Positions 28,418-36,920 of a stretch of DNA of 64,000 nucleotides are shown here, in pieces. Origin of the DNA: Paenibacillus donghaensis (GTDB lineage Bacteria > Bacillota > Bacilli > Paenibacillales > Paenibacillaceae); NCBI RefSeq assembly GCF_002192415.1, contig NZ_CP021780.1, positions 7,502,001 through 7,566,000 on the forward strand. The letters run 5' to 3'. The position numbers and the translations under genes were made by a program. The notes under the pieces were generated by a model, which was not told the DNA's origin, did not search any database, and saw only the letters and a program-made list of their open reading frames with translations. Positions within the stretch are counted from its first letter, which is position 1. Each line of letters opens with the position of its first letter.

Positions 28418-28464
28418 AAAACCCGCAAAAACCCTTGATTCACAAGGCTTTTTGCGGGTTTTAA
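28418..28464. terminator. bidirectional terminator
   Basis: AAAACCCGCAAAAA and TTTTTGCGGGTTTT form a perfect stem, with CCTTG/CAAGG inside. It ends the RiPP cassette from the left and can serve minus-strand transcripts. Confidence 0.88.
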
Positions 28465-28496
28465 TTTCCCATCCTTTGACTTATATTCCAATAGTG

Positions 28497-28522
28497 GCAT
28501 GAATCGCATACGCGATTCATGC
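28497..28522. repeat. perfect inverted repeat
   Basis: GCATGAATCGC and GCGATTCATGC form an 11-bp perfect stem around ATAC. There is no T-run, so it is not a standard terminator. Confidence 0.5.
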
Positions 28523-28577
28523 TCCGGTGCGTTAAAAAGTCAAATTTGTTTGCTGCGTTACAGAATGGGAATACAGC

Positions 28578-28838
28578 TTAAGAGCGGCTGCGTCCGCCAA
28601 CCGAACGAAGGATCAGGCTGACGATGAAGATCAGCACGATGGCACCTACGAGTGAAGGGAAGACGTAGAAGTCACTTACCTTCGGTCCCCAGCTTCCCAG
28701 CAGCATGCCGCCGAGCCAAGAGCCCAGAATACCGGCTATAATGTTGCCGATTACGCCTCCGGGAATGTCTCTTCCCATAATCAGACCAGCCAACCAACCA
28801 ATAACTCCTCCAACAATCAACATCCATAATAAACTCAT
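28578..28838 (-). CDS. GlsB/YeaQ/YmgE-family membrane protein
   Basis: This 86-residue protein has three transmembrane segments and the Gly-rich family pattern GGVIGWLAGLIMGRDIPGG and GNIIAGILGSWLGG. Members are called transglycosylase-associated or stress-response membrane proteins. No enzyme activity is proven. AGGAGCTG lies before the ATG. It stands alone on the minus strand. Confidence 0.9.
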   Translation of the reverse strand: MSLLWMLIVGGVIGWLAGLIMGRDIPGGVIGNIIAGILGSWLGGMLLGSWGPKVSDFYVFPSLVGAIVLIFIVSLILRSVGGRSRS

Positions 28839-29070
28839 ATTGTTTCAGCTCCTTTAGTGTTGTTAACTTTCGATGGTTACTATTAACCCCATGGAGGGTG
28901 TTTAAACCATGTGTTAATATTTGCCGATATATCTTTTAGTATGTCCTGGAGACCGCAGCTTAACACTATAATGTAATAGAATTTCAGGACAGGCTTCAGC
29001 GGGGGAATAAGCTGAAAAATATAAATTTCAGATGTGTAGTTTGGTCCCTGTATAGGGTAATTAAGTGACA

Positions 29071-29175
29071 TATAGAACGTGAACTTAAGAATATTACATA
29101 CGGAGTTGCCAAGAAGCCCTATAAATCAGGATTTCTGACAACTCCACTACTCCATTCTTAAGTTCATCTTATATA
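29071..29175. repeat. palindromic repeat B, copy 2
   Basis: TATAGAACGTGAACTTAAGAAT on the left is inverted as ATTCTTAAGTTCATCTTATA on the right, with GGAGTTG/CAACTCC inside. It occupies most of the 403-base gap before the lactonase gene, which otherwise shows no clear signal. Confidence 0.85.
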
Positions 29176-29241
29176 GACAAGTATTTGCTGTACTTTTGTC
29201 CAAATGAAGAATGCCAATACATATACGAAGGAGCAACCGAC

Positions 29242-30291
29242 ATGCAACATCCTGATGAAGTATTGTTCTATACAGGAACCTACAGCCCGGAAGACAAGAA
29301 GGGAATCCAGCTATGCGCCTTGAAGGTTCCTTCAGGAGAAATGAGGATACTGGATGGAACAGTGGGCATTGAGAATCCGTCGTATCTGGCCATGAATGGT
29401 GAAGGAAGTGTGCTGTATGCAGTCAGCGAGCAGGAGGAGGGGCAGGTGTATGCCTACGCCATTGACCCTGGAACCAAGGCGCTGAGGATGCTGGGAAGCC
29501 GCCCGACGGATGGCGCTGCCCCCTGTTATGTTTCGATCAGCCCACGGGAGGATTACCTGTTCGTCTCCAATTATTCCGGAGCGAATGTGAATGTGTTTCC
29601 GGTCCAAGCGGACGGCTCCCTTGGGGAAATGTCTGCACAGGTCCGGCATGAAGGCTCGGGAACACGGGAGGACCGCCAGGAGGCTCCGCATCCGCATTCC
29701 GTCATCCCGGACAGCACAGGAGAACATGTGCTTGTCTGTGATCTGGGCCTCGACCAGGTAGTGATTTATCGGCTGGAGGAGGGCAAGCTGACGACGCACC
29801 GTGAGATCAATCTTCCGCCAGAATCCGGCCCGCGCCATCTGGCTGTGCATCCCGCAGGCCAGTGGATCTATCTGGTCAATGAGCTGAACAGCACGGTTAC
29901 CGTTTTTGCCAATAATGAGCAGTCGGGAGACCTCAAAGTTCTGCAGCATATCTCTACGCTTCCTGAGCACTATACCGCGGGTAGCGATGATACAGCCGCG
30001 GATATCCATGTATCGCCTTGTGGACGTTATCTCTATGCCTCCAACCGTGGCCATGACAGCATTGTTCTGTTCCTGATCGATCAGGAAACAGGGCTGTTGA
30101 CAGCCGAGGATTGGCAGAGTACCGGAGGCCGGACCCCGCGCAATTTCTCTATAATCAAGGGGATGCTGCTGGCCGCCAATCAGAACAGCGGGAATATTAT
30201 CTCCTTCAGCATTGACCCGGATAGCGGCAGGCTGATTCCTACTGGCAATGAGCTGGAGCTTGCTTCACCGGTCTGCATTACAGCGCTGTAG
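29242..30291 (+). CDS. lactonase-family beta-propeller protein (YkgB/Pgl-like)
   Basis: This 349-residue seven-bladed propeller belongs to the 6-phosphogluconolactonase (Pgl) family. Family signatures include FYTGTYSPEDKKGIQ, YVSISPREDYLFVSNYSGANV, HPHSV, GPRHLAVHPAG and SPCGRYLYASNRGHDSI. Members hydrolyse 6-phosphogluconolactone in the pentose phosphate pathway or act on other lactones. The ATG at 29242 is preferred because GAAGGAG precedes it. An in-frame ATG at 29185 lacks a ribosome site. It is convergent with the membrane hydrolase gene. Confidence 0.88.
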   Translation: MQHPDEVLFYTGTYSPEDKKGIQLCALKVPSGEMRILDGTVGIENPSYLAMNGEGSVLYAVSEQEEGQVYAYAIDPGTKALRMLGSRPTDGAAPCYVSISPREDYLFVSNYSGANVNVFPVQADGSLGEMSAQVRHEGSGTREDRQEAPHPHSVIPDSTGEHVLVCDLGLDQVVIYRLEEGKLTTHREINLPPESGPRHLAVHPAGQWIYLVNELNSTVTVFANNEQSGDLKVLQHISTLPEHYTAGSDDTAADIHVSPCGRYLYASNRGHDSIVLFLIDQETGLLTAEDWQSTGGRTPRNFSIIKGMLLAANQNSGNIISFSIDPDSGRLIPTGNELELASPVCITAL

Positions 30292-30330
30292 GTTTTCGTA
30301 ATCCTGCCAAATAAGGAGTACCCATCGATA

Positions 30331-30372
30331 AAAGACCCCCTCCTTCAGAGCATACGCTGCCGAGGGAGAGGG
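30331..30372. terminator. probable bidirectional terminator
   Basis: GACCCCCTCC and GGAGAGGGCC pair imperfectly between two convergent genes, with a T-run on the minus-strand side. Confidence 0.45.
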
Positions 30373-30438
30373 CCTAAACTTAGATATGAGGGCAAGAAAC
30401 CTGAGCGTTGTTGGGTTTATTCAGGGGGCCAAGCCGTT

Positions 30439-32766
30439 TCATCTTGCATAGAATCCGATATCATCCAGCATAATAGCGTCGTCCTCGCCTTCCAGATAGA
30501 AGGTGATTTCGCTAAGCTGCTCCGGATCAAATTCCGGTTCAAGCTGCAGAAATTGTTCAAACGGTAGCTCGTAGGTCTGGAATACAGCCTCGGAAGGGTC
30601 GCCATATTTCCCGTCCGCCATCCGTTCCTCCAGCCAAGGGCTTATCGTGAACTGGGTCTGCGGCAGCGGTTGTACCTCCATTACCTCGCTGAGCGGCAGA
30701 CGGACCGCAAGATCGCTGCGGTCGGTCAGCTCAATCTCGACCTGCGGCGACGGCTGGATGGGCGGCTCCTGCGCGGAGGCTTCTGCGTTTTCTTCGGTGC
30801 TTTCCTTCGTACTGCCCTCTTCGTTGTCGGCGTCCGGCATCAGGTTGTGATTCGCCAGAGAGAAGCTGAGACCGTCGGCCCCGGACAGCGCTGCATCCGT
30901 GATTACATTAGGCTTCAGCTGGATGCTATAATAAGCTTCCCGTTCCGGGGGAGCTGTGCGCTCCAGGAGGACAGCGTGGGTCGCTTTGCTTGAGGATTCA
31001 CGGTCCACCGCCAGCTCTTCTGTCCAGGCAACGCCAATGGCCTCGGCCGTCCCATTCTGGATGGTGGTCTTGCTGCGGTCCTCGTCGAATCCGGCTATCG
31101 GACGATACCCGCCATCCTGATAACGGTTGAAATACTGCGTATCTGGCAGCCACTGCAGCCCGCTACGGTAGTCGCGGAACATGGAGCTGTATTCATTCTT
31201 GCCCTGCAGCGTAGCTTCCAAAAAAGCAGAAACATACACTTTGGCTATCTGCCGCTGCTCCCCGGCGTCCATGATCCGGCTGCGGCTCAGGAACAGGCCG
31301 GAGGGCAGCGACTGGTCATAAGAACCCCAGTCGCTGTTGAATTGGCTGTGATTGGCGTCGGCAATGTAGAGTGAGCTTCGGAAGGCTGGTGAACCCCCGG
31401 AATAGGAGGAGCGGATATACTGGCGGTCTCCGTAGAAGTCATGTACATCCCCGTCTCTTGCCCCTTGCAGCGTCAGGTAGCTGACATCTTTCAGCTGGGC
31501 CTGCTGGTTGTCGATAACCTTGTCAGTAGGGGCCAGGGCAACGACTGCCGAGATCCGGAAGCGGCTGGCTGCCGTGAGCACAGGATCATTCTTGAACCAG
31601 CGCTCCGCATCTGCCGCCATCGCAACCGCCTGTCCCCCCCGGCTATGGCCTAGTAGGGCGGTCCGATCATAATCAATGGCCTGATAGAGCGGATTGCCGG
31701 GGGTATCCGAGTAGACAGCCAGCTGCTCCAGATGCTTCAGGATGATCCAGGTCCGCGCTTTAAAATCATTGTCGGGAATACCCGACCAGGCCGAATAGTT
31801 CAGAAAGTTCTCATCCAGCGATACCGCGATAAATCCCCGGCTCGCCAGCAGCTCGCCCAGGTAGGCATAACCCCCATCGGAGAAGTCCTCCATCATATGG
31901 TTGCCGTGTACCATCAGCACCAGCGGGTAGGGGCCTTCGCCTTCAGGCATCCAGACCCTGCCTCCCACAGGCAGGGCAGACTGGTCGAAGCCCCAGAACC
32001 AGGTGCGCAGCTTCGGCCATTTCTTGATCAGCGCTGAGGCGTCAGCTGATGCCGAGACAAGCTCCGCGTCTGCGCCATATTCGCTCCGGCGCTGATCGGT
32101 GCCGCTGCCGTAGGTGAAGCTGCGGAAGCGGTAGTCCCCCGGCTCAGCCGGATTCGGCGCGTCCAGAAGCGCAGCTTCGGGACTGTTCGTTGCGGCGGTC
32201 GGCGGCGCATCCGGCTGCTGCACCCCGCTGGCTACAGCAAGCGGGGAGGCAATCAGCACTGCAGCCAGTAGCAGTGCAGGGGAGAATCGCCTGCTCCGCA
32301 GCAGGCCCAAGGCCAGTCCGGCCAGTCCGCCGGCGATTCCTAGTAGTGCAGCAATGACTGCTGCTGCACCCAGCTCAAAGTCGGCGAAATACAGAATTAG
32401 CAGAATGGCACCGATGTCGCTTAGCAGGCAGCCGACGAACAGCCGCGGTACCCGCAGCCCGAGCAGAGCCAGCAGTCCGGCCAGCAGATTGCCCGACACT
32501 GCCAGAATCAGCGTTCCTGCCGCCGCCGCAAGCATAATATCCGCCGGACTGCCAAGTCCGGTGGGAATACCCAGTACCGCTACGGTAAAAGCCAAAAAGC
32601 AAAGCACCCACGGTCCGGCAAGCGCCGTTCGCCACAGGGCTGTATCATATTGATAGGTTGCTTTAATCCGTCGTCCCATGGCTCCCAGCAGCCGGCGGTG
32701 ACGCCGTGGTCTAACCGGTGCCGGTGACGGCGCTGGCGCCGGCATATACTCCAAGTCCATGCCCAT
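30439..32766 (-). CDS. large membrane-anchored alpha/beta hydrolase
   Basis: The 775-residue protein has a Pro/Arg-rich cytoplasmic start and about five transmembrane segments (residues ~45-205). An extracytoplasmic alpha/beta hydrolase domain (~215-560) follows, with an HGNHMMEDFSDGGY oxyanion region and the nucleophile Ser in LLGHSRGGQAV. A C-terminal region ends in a beta-rich, carbohydrate-binding-like stretch (ITFYLEGEDDAIMLDDIGF). The chlorophyllase/dienelactone hydrolase superfamily is the best fit. The substrate is unknown. GGGGGAG precedes the ATG. It seems monocistronic. Confidence 0.8.
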   Translation of the reverse strand: MGMDLEYMPAPAPSPAPVRPRRHRRLLGAMGRRIKATYQYDTALWRTALAGPWVLCFLAFTVAVLGIPTGLGSPADIMLAAAAGTLILAVSGNLLAGLLALLGLRVPRLFVGCLLSDIGAILLILYFADFELGAAAVIAALLGIAGGLAGLALGLLRSRRFSPALLLAAVLIASPLAVASGVQQPDAPPTAATNSPEAALLDAPNPAEPGDYRFRSFTYGSGTDQRRSEYGADAELVSASADASALIKKWPKLRTWFWGFDQSALPVGGRVWMPEGEGPYPLVLMVHGNHMMEDFSDGGYAYLGELLASRGFIAVSLDENFLNYSAWSGIPDNDFKARTWIILKHLEQLAVYSDTPGNPLYQAIDYDRTALLGHSRGGQAVAMAADAERWFKNDPVLTAASRFRISAVVALAPTDKVIDNQQAQLKDVSYLTLQGARDGDVHDFYGDRQYIRSSYSGGSPAFRSSLYIADANHSQFNSDWGSYDQSLPSGLFLSRSRIMDAGEQRQIAKVYVSAFLEATLQGKNEYSSMFRDYRSGLQWLPDTQYFNRYQDGGYRPIAGFDEDRSKTTIQNGTAEAIGVAWTEELAVDRESSSKATHAVLLERTAPPEREAYYSIQLKPNVITDAALSGADGLSFSLANHNLMPDADNEEGSTKESTEENAEASAQEPPIQPSPQVEIELTDRSDLAVRLPLSEVMEVQPLPQTQFTISPWLEERMADGKYGDPSEAVFQTYELPFEQFLQLEPEFDPEQLSEITFYLEGEDDAIMLDDIGFYAR

Positions 32767-32929
32767 AGTTGTCTCCCCCGAGAGTATCGGTGATTTCTTC
32801 GTGACCTATAATTTGTCCTTAAGATGTAGCAATGATATTACTTTAGAGCAGCAATGACAAGTGGTTGTTACAGGAACAGCAAGCTGTTGCCGAGCTGCAG
32901 GGAGGCACCGCTGATCGGGTGGTGCAAGA

Positions 32930-33000
32930 TTACACTGTAACTTGGAGAGCAAATAGATGCTAAACTGGTTACTACTTAGGACTCCGTAGGATAAGAACAC
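32930..33000. repeat. fragment of the four-hairpin element
   Basis: AAATAGATGCTAAACTGGTTACTACTTAGG closely matches the tail of the element at 46437-46467, so this is a truncated copy. Confidence 0.55.
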
Positions 33001-33019
33001 TTCAGATTCAGTTCCATGA

Positions 33020-33124
33020 GATAGAACGTGAACTTAAGAATGTTATATTCGAGTTGTCCGGGTAGCCTATGCACCAGGCATTCTGACAACTCCACCGTTT
33101 CATTCTTAAGTTCATCTTATATAG
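33020..33124. repeat. palindromic repeat B, copy 3
   Basis: ATAGAACGTGAACTTAAGAATG and CATTCTTAAGTTCATCTTAT are the inverted ends. GAGTTGTC and GACAACTC form the inner stem. This is the best preserved copy. Confidence 0.88.
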
Positions 33125-33145
33125 TCTCATAGGTCCAGTCCAAAG

Positions 33146-33457
33146 AATTAGTTGCGAAACTGCATCTATTTAGCCGTCTTTTTCTGTGTTGGAGGAAATA
33201 AGTGCGAAAACGCACCTAATTTAGGATTTTGAGCGTACTAAGCTTGCTTTACTCGAATTTAGTTGCAGATATGCACTTATTATCCTAATAATGGGTGTTT
33301 CGGCGGAGATTAGTTGCAGTTTCGCATCTAATTACTCCGAAGGTTCCAGGGCAACACTCTAAATCGTGGCTGAATCCTAGGCAGTAACCCATTTTGCATC
33401 TATTTCCTCGAAAACGGACGAAAACAGATCATTAAATGCACTTTTGCATCTAATTAA
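33146..33457. repeat. four-hairpin element, locus 1
   Basis: Hairpins of about 27 bp start near 33146, 33196, 33256 and 33307 (spacing 50, 60, 51). Each has arms such as TTAGTTGC or TAAGTGC and GCATCTAA or GCACTTAA around a variable six-base loop. A further full hairpin lies at 33431-33457 and a half unit at 33393. The spacers contain TTTTGAGCGT and CCTAGGCAGTAAC, shared with other loci. Confidence 0.85.
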
Positions 33458-33618
33458 TGTGATGGAATCTGGGCAACACTCCTGATGTACCTCTGAGCAA
33501 AAAATACCGCTCTCCCATCTTCCTGAAGCTTAAGCAGTAAACAAATTGCAGCACTTAGCCACATCGCCAACAAGTTCCCAAGCAACATGTCTGATAAAGT
33601 AGCGTGCTGTGCCGAACT
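33458..33618. other. intergenic, no gene seen
   Basis: Between the four-hairpin element and the 51-bp array I see no start, promoter or hairpin. Open frames here are extensions of the array. Confidence 0.6.
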
Positions 33619-33873
33619 GAGCCACATGTGAACGAAAATAAGGGATATATCCCATAAAATTAGCGTGTGGAGCCACATGCGAGCGAAAATAAGGGATATA
33701 TCCCATATAATCGGTGCGTGGAGCCACATGCGTGCGAAAGTAAGGGATAAATCCCATAAAATCGGCGTGCAGAGCCACATGCGAACGAAAATAAGGGATA
33801 TATCCCATAAAATTAGCGTGTGGAGCCACATGCGAGCAAAAGTAAGGGATAAATCCCATAAATTCAGCGTGAC
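33619..33873. repeat. 51-bp tandem repeat array, five copies
   Basis: GAGCCACATG begins each unit at 33619, 33670, 33721, 33772 and 33823, an exact 51-base period. Units carry the palindrome GGGATATATCCC (or GGGATAAATCCC) and a TGTGG-AG-CCACA hairpin. Because 51 is divisible by three, long spurious frames run through both strands. Confidence 0.92.
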
Positions 33874-33993
33874 GAACAAGTGCCAAGCTACAGCGATGTT
33901 ATGTGTGACCTGTGCACTATGTGGCGAAACAGCCAGGGGTATGCTCAAATCGGGGAAGTCCGCGCCACAGCCTCTTTTGGAGTAAAAAAAGGT

Positions 33994-34022
33994 TTGACAG
34001 CAGCAGCGAGCTTCAGTATTAT
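33994..34022 (+). promoter_or_regulatory. promoter of the sulfate transporter operon
   Basis: TTGACA (33994-33999) and TATTAT (34017-34022) are 17 bases apart. A hyphenated palindrome, ATTCC..CCTACT-aaag-AGGTAGGAAT at 34024-34051, begins at the -10 region and may be a repressor site. Confidence 0.65.
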
Positions 34023-34063
34023 AATTCCATAACCTACTAAAGAGGTAGGAATAATCAAATAGT

Positions 34064-34168
34064 TGTTCTTACCGTACGAACGGAGGAACACCCGTGAAGG
34101 CTGGCAGACACGCGTCCCTAGGACCGGTTTGACTTGGCGTATCCCGGGGGTTCCTCTGTTCTTTTTTT
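34064..34168 (+). promoter_or_regulatory. attenuation leader of the sulfate transporter operon
   Basis: A terminator pairs GGAGGAAC-A-CCCG (34082-34094) with CGGGGGTTCCTC (34145-34156), followed by TGTTCTTTTTTT. An alternative hairpin pairs TGTTC (34064-34068) and CCGT with ACGG and GAACA (34086-34090), using up the left arm of the terminator. The two folds exclude each other. I see no S-box, T-box or other known riboswitch core. Confidence 0.65.
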
Positions 34169-34206
34169 GCAGCATAATCATCTTATTCAATGGGGGAGTG
34201 GTCAAG

Positions 34207-35319
34207 TTGAAGAACAAGATTAGAAAAGGTCTTCTTACTGGTTTCACACTGTTGTTGACAGCAGGGCTTACCGCTTGCGGGAACAATACCAACACAAATA
34301 ATTCAGCGGCAGCAACCGACGCAGCAACCAACACCACAAGCACACCTGCTGCAGCCGAAGCAACAAAGGCCCCATCCAAGGAGCCGGTAGAGCTGCTGAA
34401 CGTATCCTATGATCCTACACGTGAGCTTTATGAGAGCTATAACAAGGCTTTTGCTGCTTATTGGGAGCAGGAAACCGGGCAGAAGGTGACGATTAAACAG
34501 TCCCATGGCGGATCAGGCAAGCAGAGCCGTGCCGTGCTGGACGGTCTGGAAGCGGACGTGGTTACCCTGGCGCTTGGCTATGACATTGATGCCCTGCAGG
34601 AAAAAGGCCTCATTAATGAAGGCTGGCAAGCCAAATTCGAGCATAACAGCTCACCTTACACCTCAACGATTGTATTCCTGGTCCGCAAGGGCAACCCGAA
34701 GGGCATCAAGGACTGGCCGGATCTGCTGAAGGAAGGCGTGGAGGTCATCACACCGAATCCCAAAACCTCGGGCGGAGCCCGCTGGAACTACCTGGCCGCT
34801 TGGGGCTACGCGCTGGACCAGAATAATAACGACGAAGCCAAGGCGGAGGAGTTCGTCAAGAAGTTGTTCAAGAATGTGCCTGTGCTGGATACGGGTGCGC
34901 GTGGATCGACGACTACTTTTGTGGAGCGTGGAATCGGCGATGTGCTGATTGCCTGGGAGAATGAAGCCTATCTGTCGGTAAAAGAGCTGGGACCAGACAA
35001 ATTCGATATTATCAATCCATCCGAAAGCATTCTGGCTGAGCCTCCAGTGGCGGTAGTCGACAAGGTTGTGGACAAAAGAGACACCCGCGAGGTGTCCGAA
35101 GCTTATCTTAAATACCTATATTCCGAGGAAGGACAGAAGATTGCTGCCGAGAATTACTACCGTCCTACGCTGGACAGTGTGAAGGAGCAGTTCAAGGACC
35201 AGTTCCCGGAGATCAAACTGTTTACACTGGCTGATAAATTCGGCACCTGGAAGGAAACGCAGGAGAAGCATTTTAATGATGGCGGGGTATTTGACAAAAT
35301 TTATGTTCCGGGCAGCTAA
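34207..35319 (+). CDS. cysP: sulfate/thiosulfate-binding lipoprotein of an ABC importer
   Basis: The 370-residue lipoprotein has a signal peptide ending in the lipobox LTAC, an Asn/Thr-rich linker and a sulfate-binding domain ([68 protein letters not shown]). These match CysP/Sbp proteins. The TTG at 34207 after GGGGGAGTGG is the start. Upstream in-frame codons belong to the leader. It is first in cysP-cysT-cysW-yezD. Expression is probably set by the leader terminator and a promoter palindrome, in response to sulfur supply. Confidence 0.93.
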   Translation: MKNKIRKGLLTGFTLLLTAGLTACGNNTNTNNSAAATDAATNTTSTPAAAEATKAPSKEPVELLNVSYDPTRELYESYNKAFAAYWEQETGQKVTIKQSHGGSGKQSRAVLDGLEADVVTLALGYDIDALQEKGLINEGWQAKFEHNSSPYTSTIVFLVRKGNPKGIKDWPDLLKEGVEVITPNPKTSGGARWNYLAAWGYALDQNNNDEAKAEEFVKKLFKNVPVLDTGARGSTTTFVERGIGDVLIAWENEAYLSVKELGPDKFDIINPSESILAEPPVAVVDKVVDKRDTREVSEAYLKYLYSEEGQKIAAENYYRPTLDSVKEQFKDQFPEIKLFTLADKFGTWKETQEKHFNDGGVFDKIYVPGS

Positions 35320-35412
35320 TAGCCGCTGGGGCCCAAGCCATTTCATTTCGAGTGTTGCCCGCGAGGGTGCTGATCGGCACATCAGCCGAAGGCAGGAAAG
35401 GATGGGAAGGGG

Positions 35413-36252
35413 ATGGGTGTGACCATAGCTGCTGCGGCAAAGCGCAAGGTGCTGCCCGGGTTCGGGCTTACGATGGGACTCAGTGTGCTGTACCTCAGCC
35501 TTGTGGTGCTGCTTCCGCTGTCGGCGCTGCTGTTTAATTCAACGGGACTCAGCTGGGTCAAATTCTGGGATGTGGCGACGGATCCGCGTGTGTTGGCGTC
35601 CTACCGGGTCAGCCTGTCCACGGCCGCTGCGGCGGCGCTGGCGGATGCAGTGCTCGGGCTGCTGCTGGCCTGGGTGCTGGTACGTTACGAGTTTCCCGGC
35701 AAAAGATTGTTCGATGCGCTGATCGATCTGCCCTTTGCGCTGCCGACAGCGGTAGCCGGGGTCTCCTTAACCGCGCTGTATGCTCCGAACGGCTGGATCG
35801 GCTCCTGGCTTGCACCGCTGGGGCTGAAGGTAGCGTTCACGCCGCTCGGCATCACGCTGGCCTTGATGTTTATCGGTATTCCGTTTGTCGTACGGACGGT
35901 CCAGCCGGTGCTGGAGGATATGAGCCGGGAGCTAGAGGAGGCTTCGGCTACGCTGGGAGCCGGACGCTGGCGCACCTTCCGCTCGGTGGTGCTGCCGGAG
36001 CTGATTCCGCCGCTGCTGACCGGGTTTGCGCTCGCTTTTGCCCGTGGAATCGGCGAGTTCGGCTCCGTGGTCTTCATCTCCGGCAATATGCCGATGCGTA
36101 CCGAAATTGCTCCGCTGCTGATTATGTCCAAGCTGGAGCAATACGATTATGCCGGAGCTACGGCGGTAGCGCTGATTCTGCTGCTGATCTCGTTCCTGAT
36201 GCTGCTGGTGATCAACTCCCTGCAGCGCTGGGCGCGGAAGACCTCGCGGTAA
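35413..36252 (+). CDS. cysT: sulfate ABC transporter permease CysT
   Basis: The 279-residue product has six transmembrane segments and the permease loop EEASATLGAGRWRTFRSVVLPEL that contacts the ATPase. FALPTAVAGVSLTALYAPNG and ARGIGEFGSVVFISGNMP are typical of CysT/CysU. The start is uncertain: ATG at 35413 directly abuts a GGAAGGGG, and GTG at 35419 has better spacing. It pairs with CysW to form the membrane channel. About 670 bases of repeats separate it from cysW. Confidence 0.92.
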   Translation: MGVTIAAAAKRKVLPGFGLTMGLSVLYLSLVVLLPLSALLFNSTGLSWVKFWDVATDPRVLASYRVSLSTAAAAALADAVLGLLLAWVLVRYEFPGKRLFDALIDLPFALPTAVAGVSLTALYAPNGWIGSWLAPLGLKVAFTPLGITLALMFIGIPFVVRTVQPVLEDMSRELEEASATLGAGRWRTFRSVVLPELIPPLLTGFALAFARGIGEFGSVVFISGNMPMRTEIAPLLIMSKLEQYDYAGATAVALILLLISFLMLLVINSLQRWARKTSR

Positions 36253-36276
36253 AAGGGACGGCAGTAAAGAAGCATA

Positions 36277-36305
36277 GCTCACAAACTTAAGCGTATGTTT
36301 TCGTT
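36277..36305. repeat. partial copy of the 65-bp repeat
   Basis: GCTCACAAACTTAAGCGTATGTTTTCG matches the end and start of the 65-bp units at 36589-36903, so the array flanks the four-hairpin element on both sides. Confidence 0.6.
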
Positions 36306-36342
36306 ACTGCTTTTGGCCTCTGTAGAATAGGCCGGAGCCTTG

Positions 36343-36565
36343 GAATTAGTTGCAAATACGCATCTAATTAACAGATTCTTCCCGTTTTGAAGGAAATAGT
36401 TGCAAAAAGGCACTTAATTCGGAGTTTTGAGCGTAGTGTAATTGATTTACTCCAAATTAGTTGCAATATTGCACTTAATTGCCTCCAGACAGAGGTTTCA
36501 GCTGAAATTAGTTGCACTTTCGCATCTATTTGTGCTGAACGTTCTGGAGTAACATCTCAAATCCT
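36343..36565. repeat. four-hairpin element, locus 2
   Basis: Hairpins start at 36343, 36394, 36455 and 36506 (spacing 51, 61, 51) with arms TTAGTTGC or ATAGTTGC and GCATCTAA or GCACTTAA. The middle spacer has GGAGTTTTGAGCGTAGTG and the tail AAATCCTCGCTG, both shared with other loci. Confidence 0.87.
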
Positions 36566-36588
36566 CGCTGTGGCTTAAGTGGTAACAT

Positions 36589-36903
36589 GCTTTCGAAGTA
36601 AGTTTTGTACGAAGAGAATTCGAGTGATGCAATGCTCACAAAACTAAGCGTATGCTTTCGAAGTAAGTTTTGTACGAAGAGAATTCGAGTGATGCAATGC
36701 TCACAAAACTAAGCGTATGCTTTCGAAGTAAGTTTTGTACGAAGTCTAATCGTGAGAAGTAATGCTCACAAAACTAAGCGTATGCTTTCGAAGTGAGTTT
36801 TGTACGAAGTCTAATCGTGAGAAGTAATGCTGACAAAACTAAGCGTATGCTTTCGAAGTATTTTTGTACGAAGAGAATTCGAGTGATGCAATGCTCACAA
36901 AAA
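36589..36903. repeat. 65-bp tandem repeat array, about five copies, inside the cys operon
   Basis: GCTTTCGAAGT begins units at 36589, 36654, 36719, 36784 and 36849, an exact 65-base period. Each unit has CAAAACT and AGTTTTG as inverted arms around TTCGAA. Two unit variants alternate (GAGAATTCGAGTGATGCA and TCTAATCGTGAGAAGTA). The array ends about 18 bases before cysW. Confidence 0.92.
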
Positions 36904-36920
36904 TTTGAGGAGGACAAATC

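Noticed and set aside
33146..33457. CRISPR-like array
   Set aside because: Units are palindromes with variable centres and non-identical arms, spacers are conserved between loci rather than unique, and no cas gene is present.
33454..33985. Long open frames on both strands (about 164 and 106 codons)
   Set aside because: They run through the 51-bp array. The period is divisible by three, so all frames stay open. No ribosome site and no domain.
34024..34168. S-box or T-box riboswitch before cysP
   Set aside because: Neither the S-box core nor the T-box AGGGTGG element is found.
34063..34206. Upstream extension of the sulfate-binding protein to an ATG at 34063
   Set aside because: It would cover the leader terminator and place the signal peptide after 48 residues. 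The TTG at 34207 has a ribosome site.
36589..36903. CRISPR-like array of 65-bp period
   Set aside because: The whole period is conserved, so there are no unique spacers.
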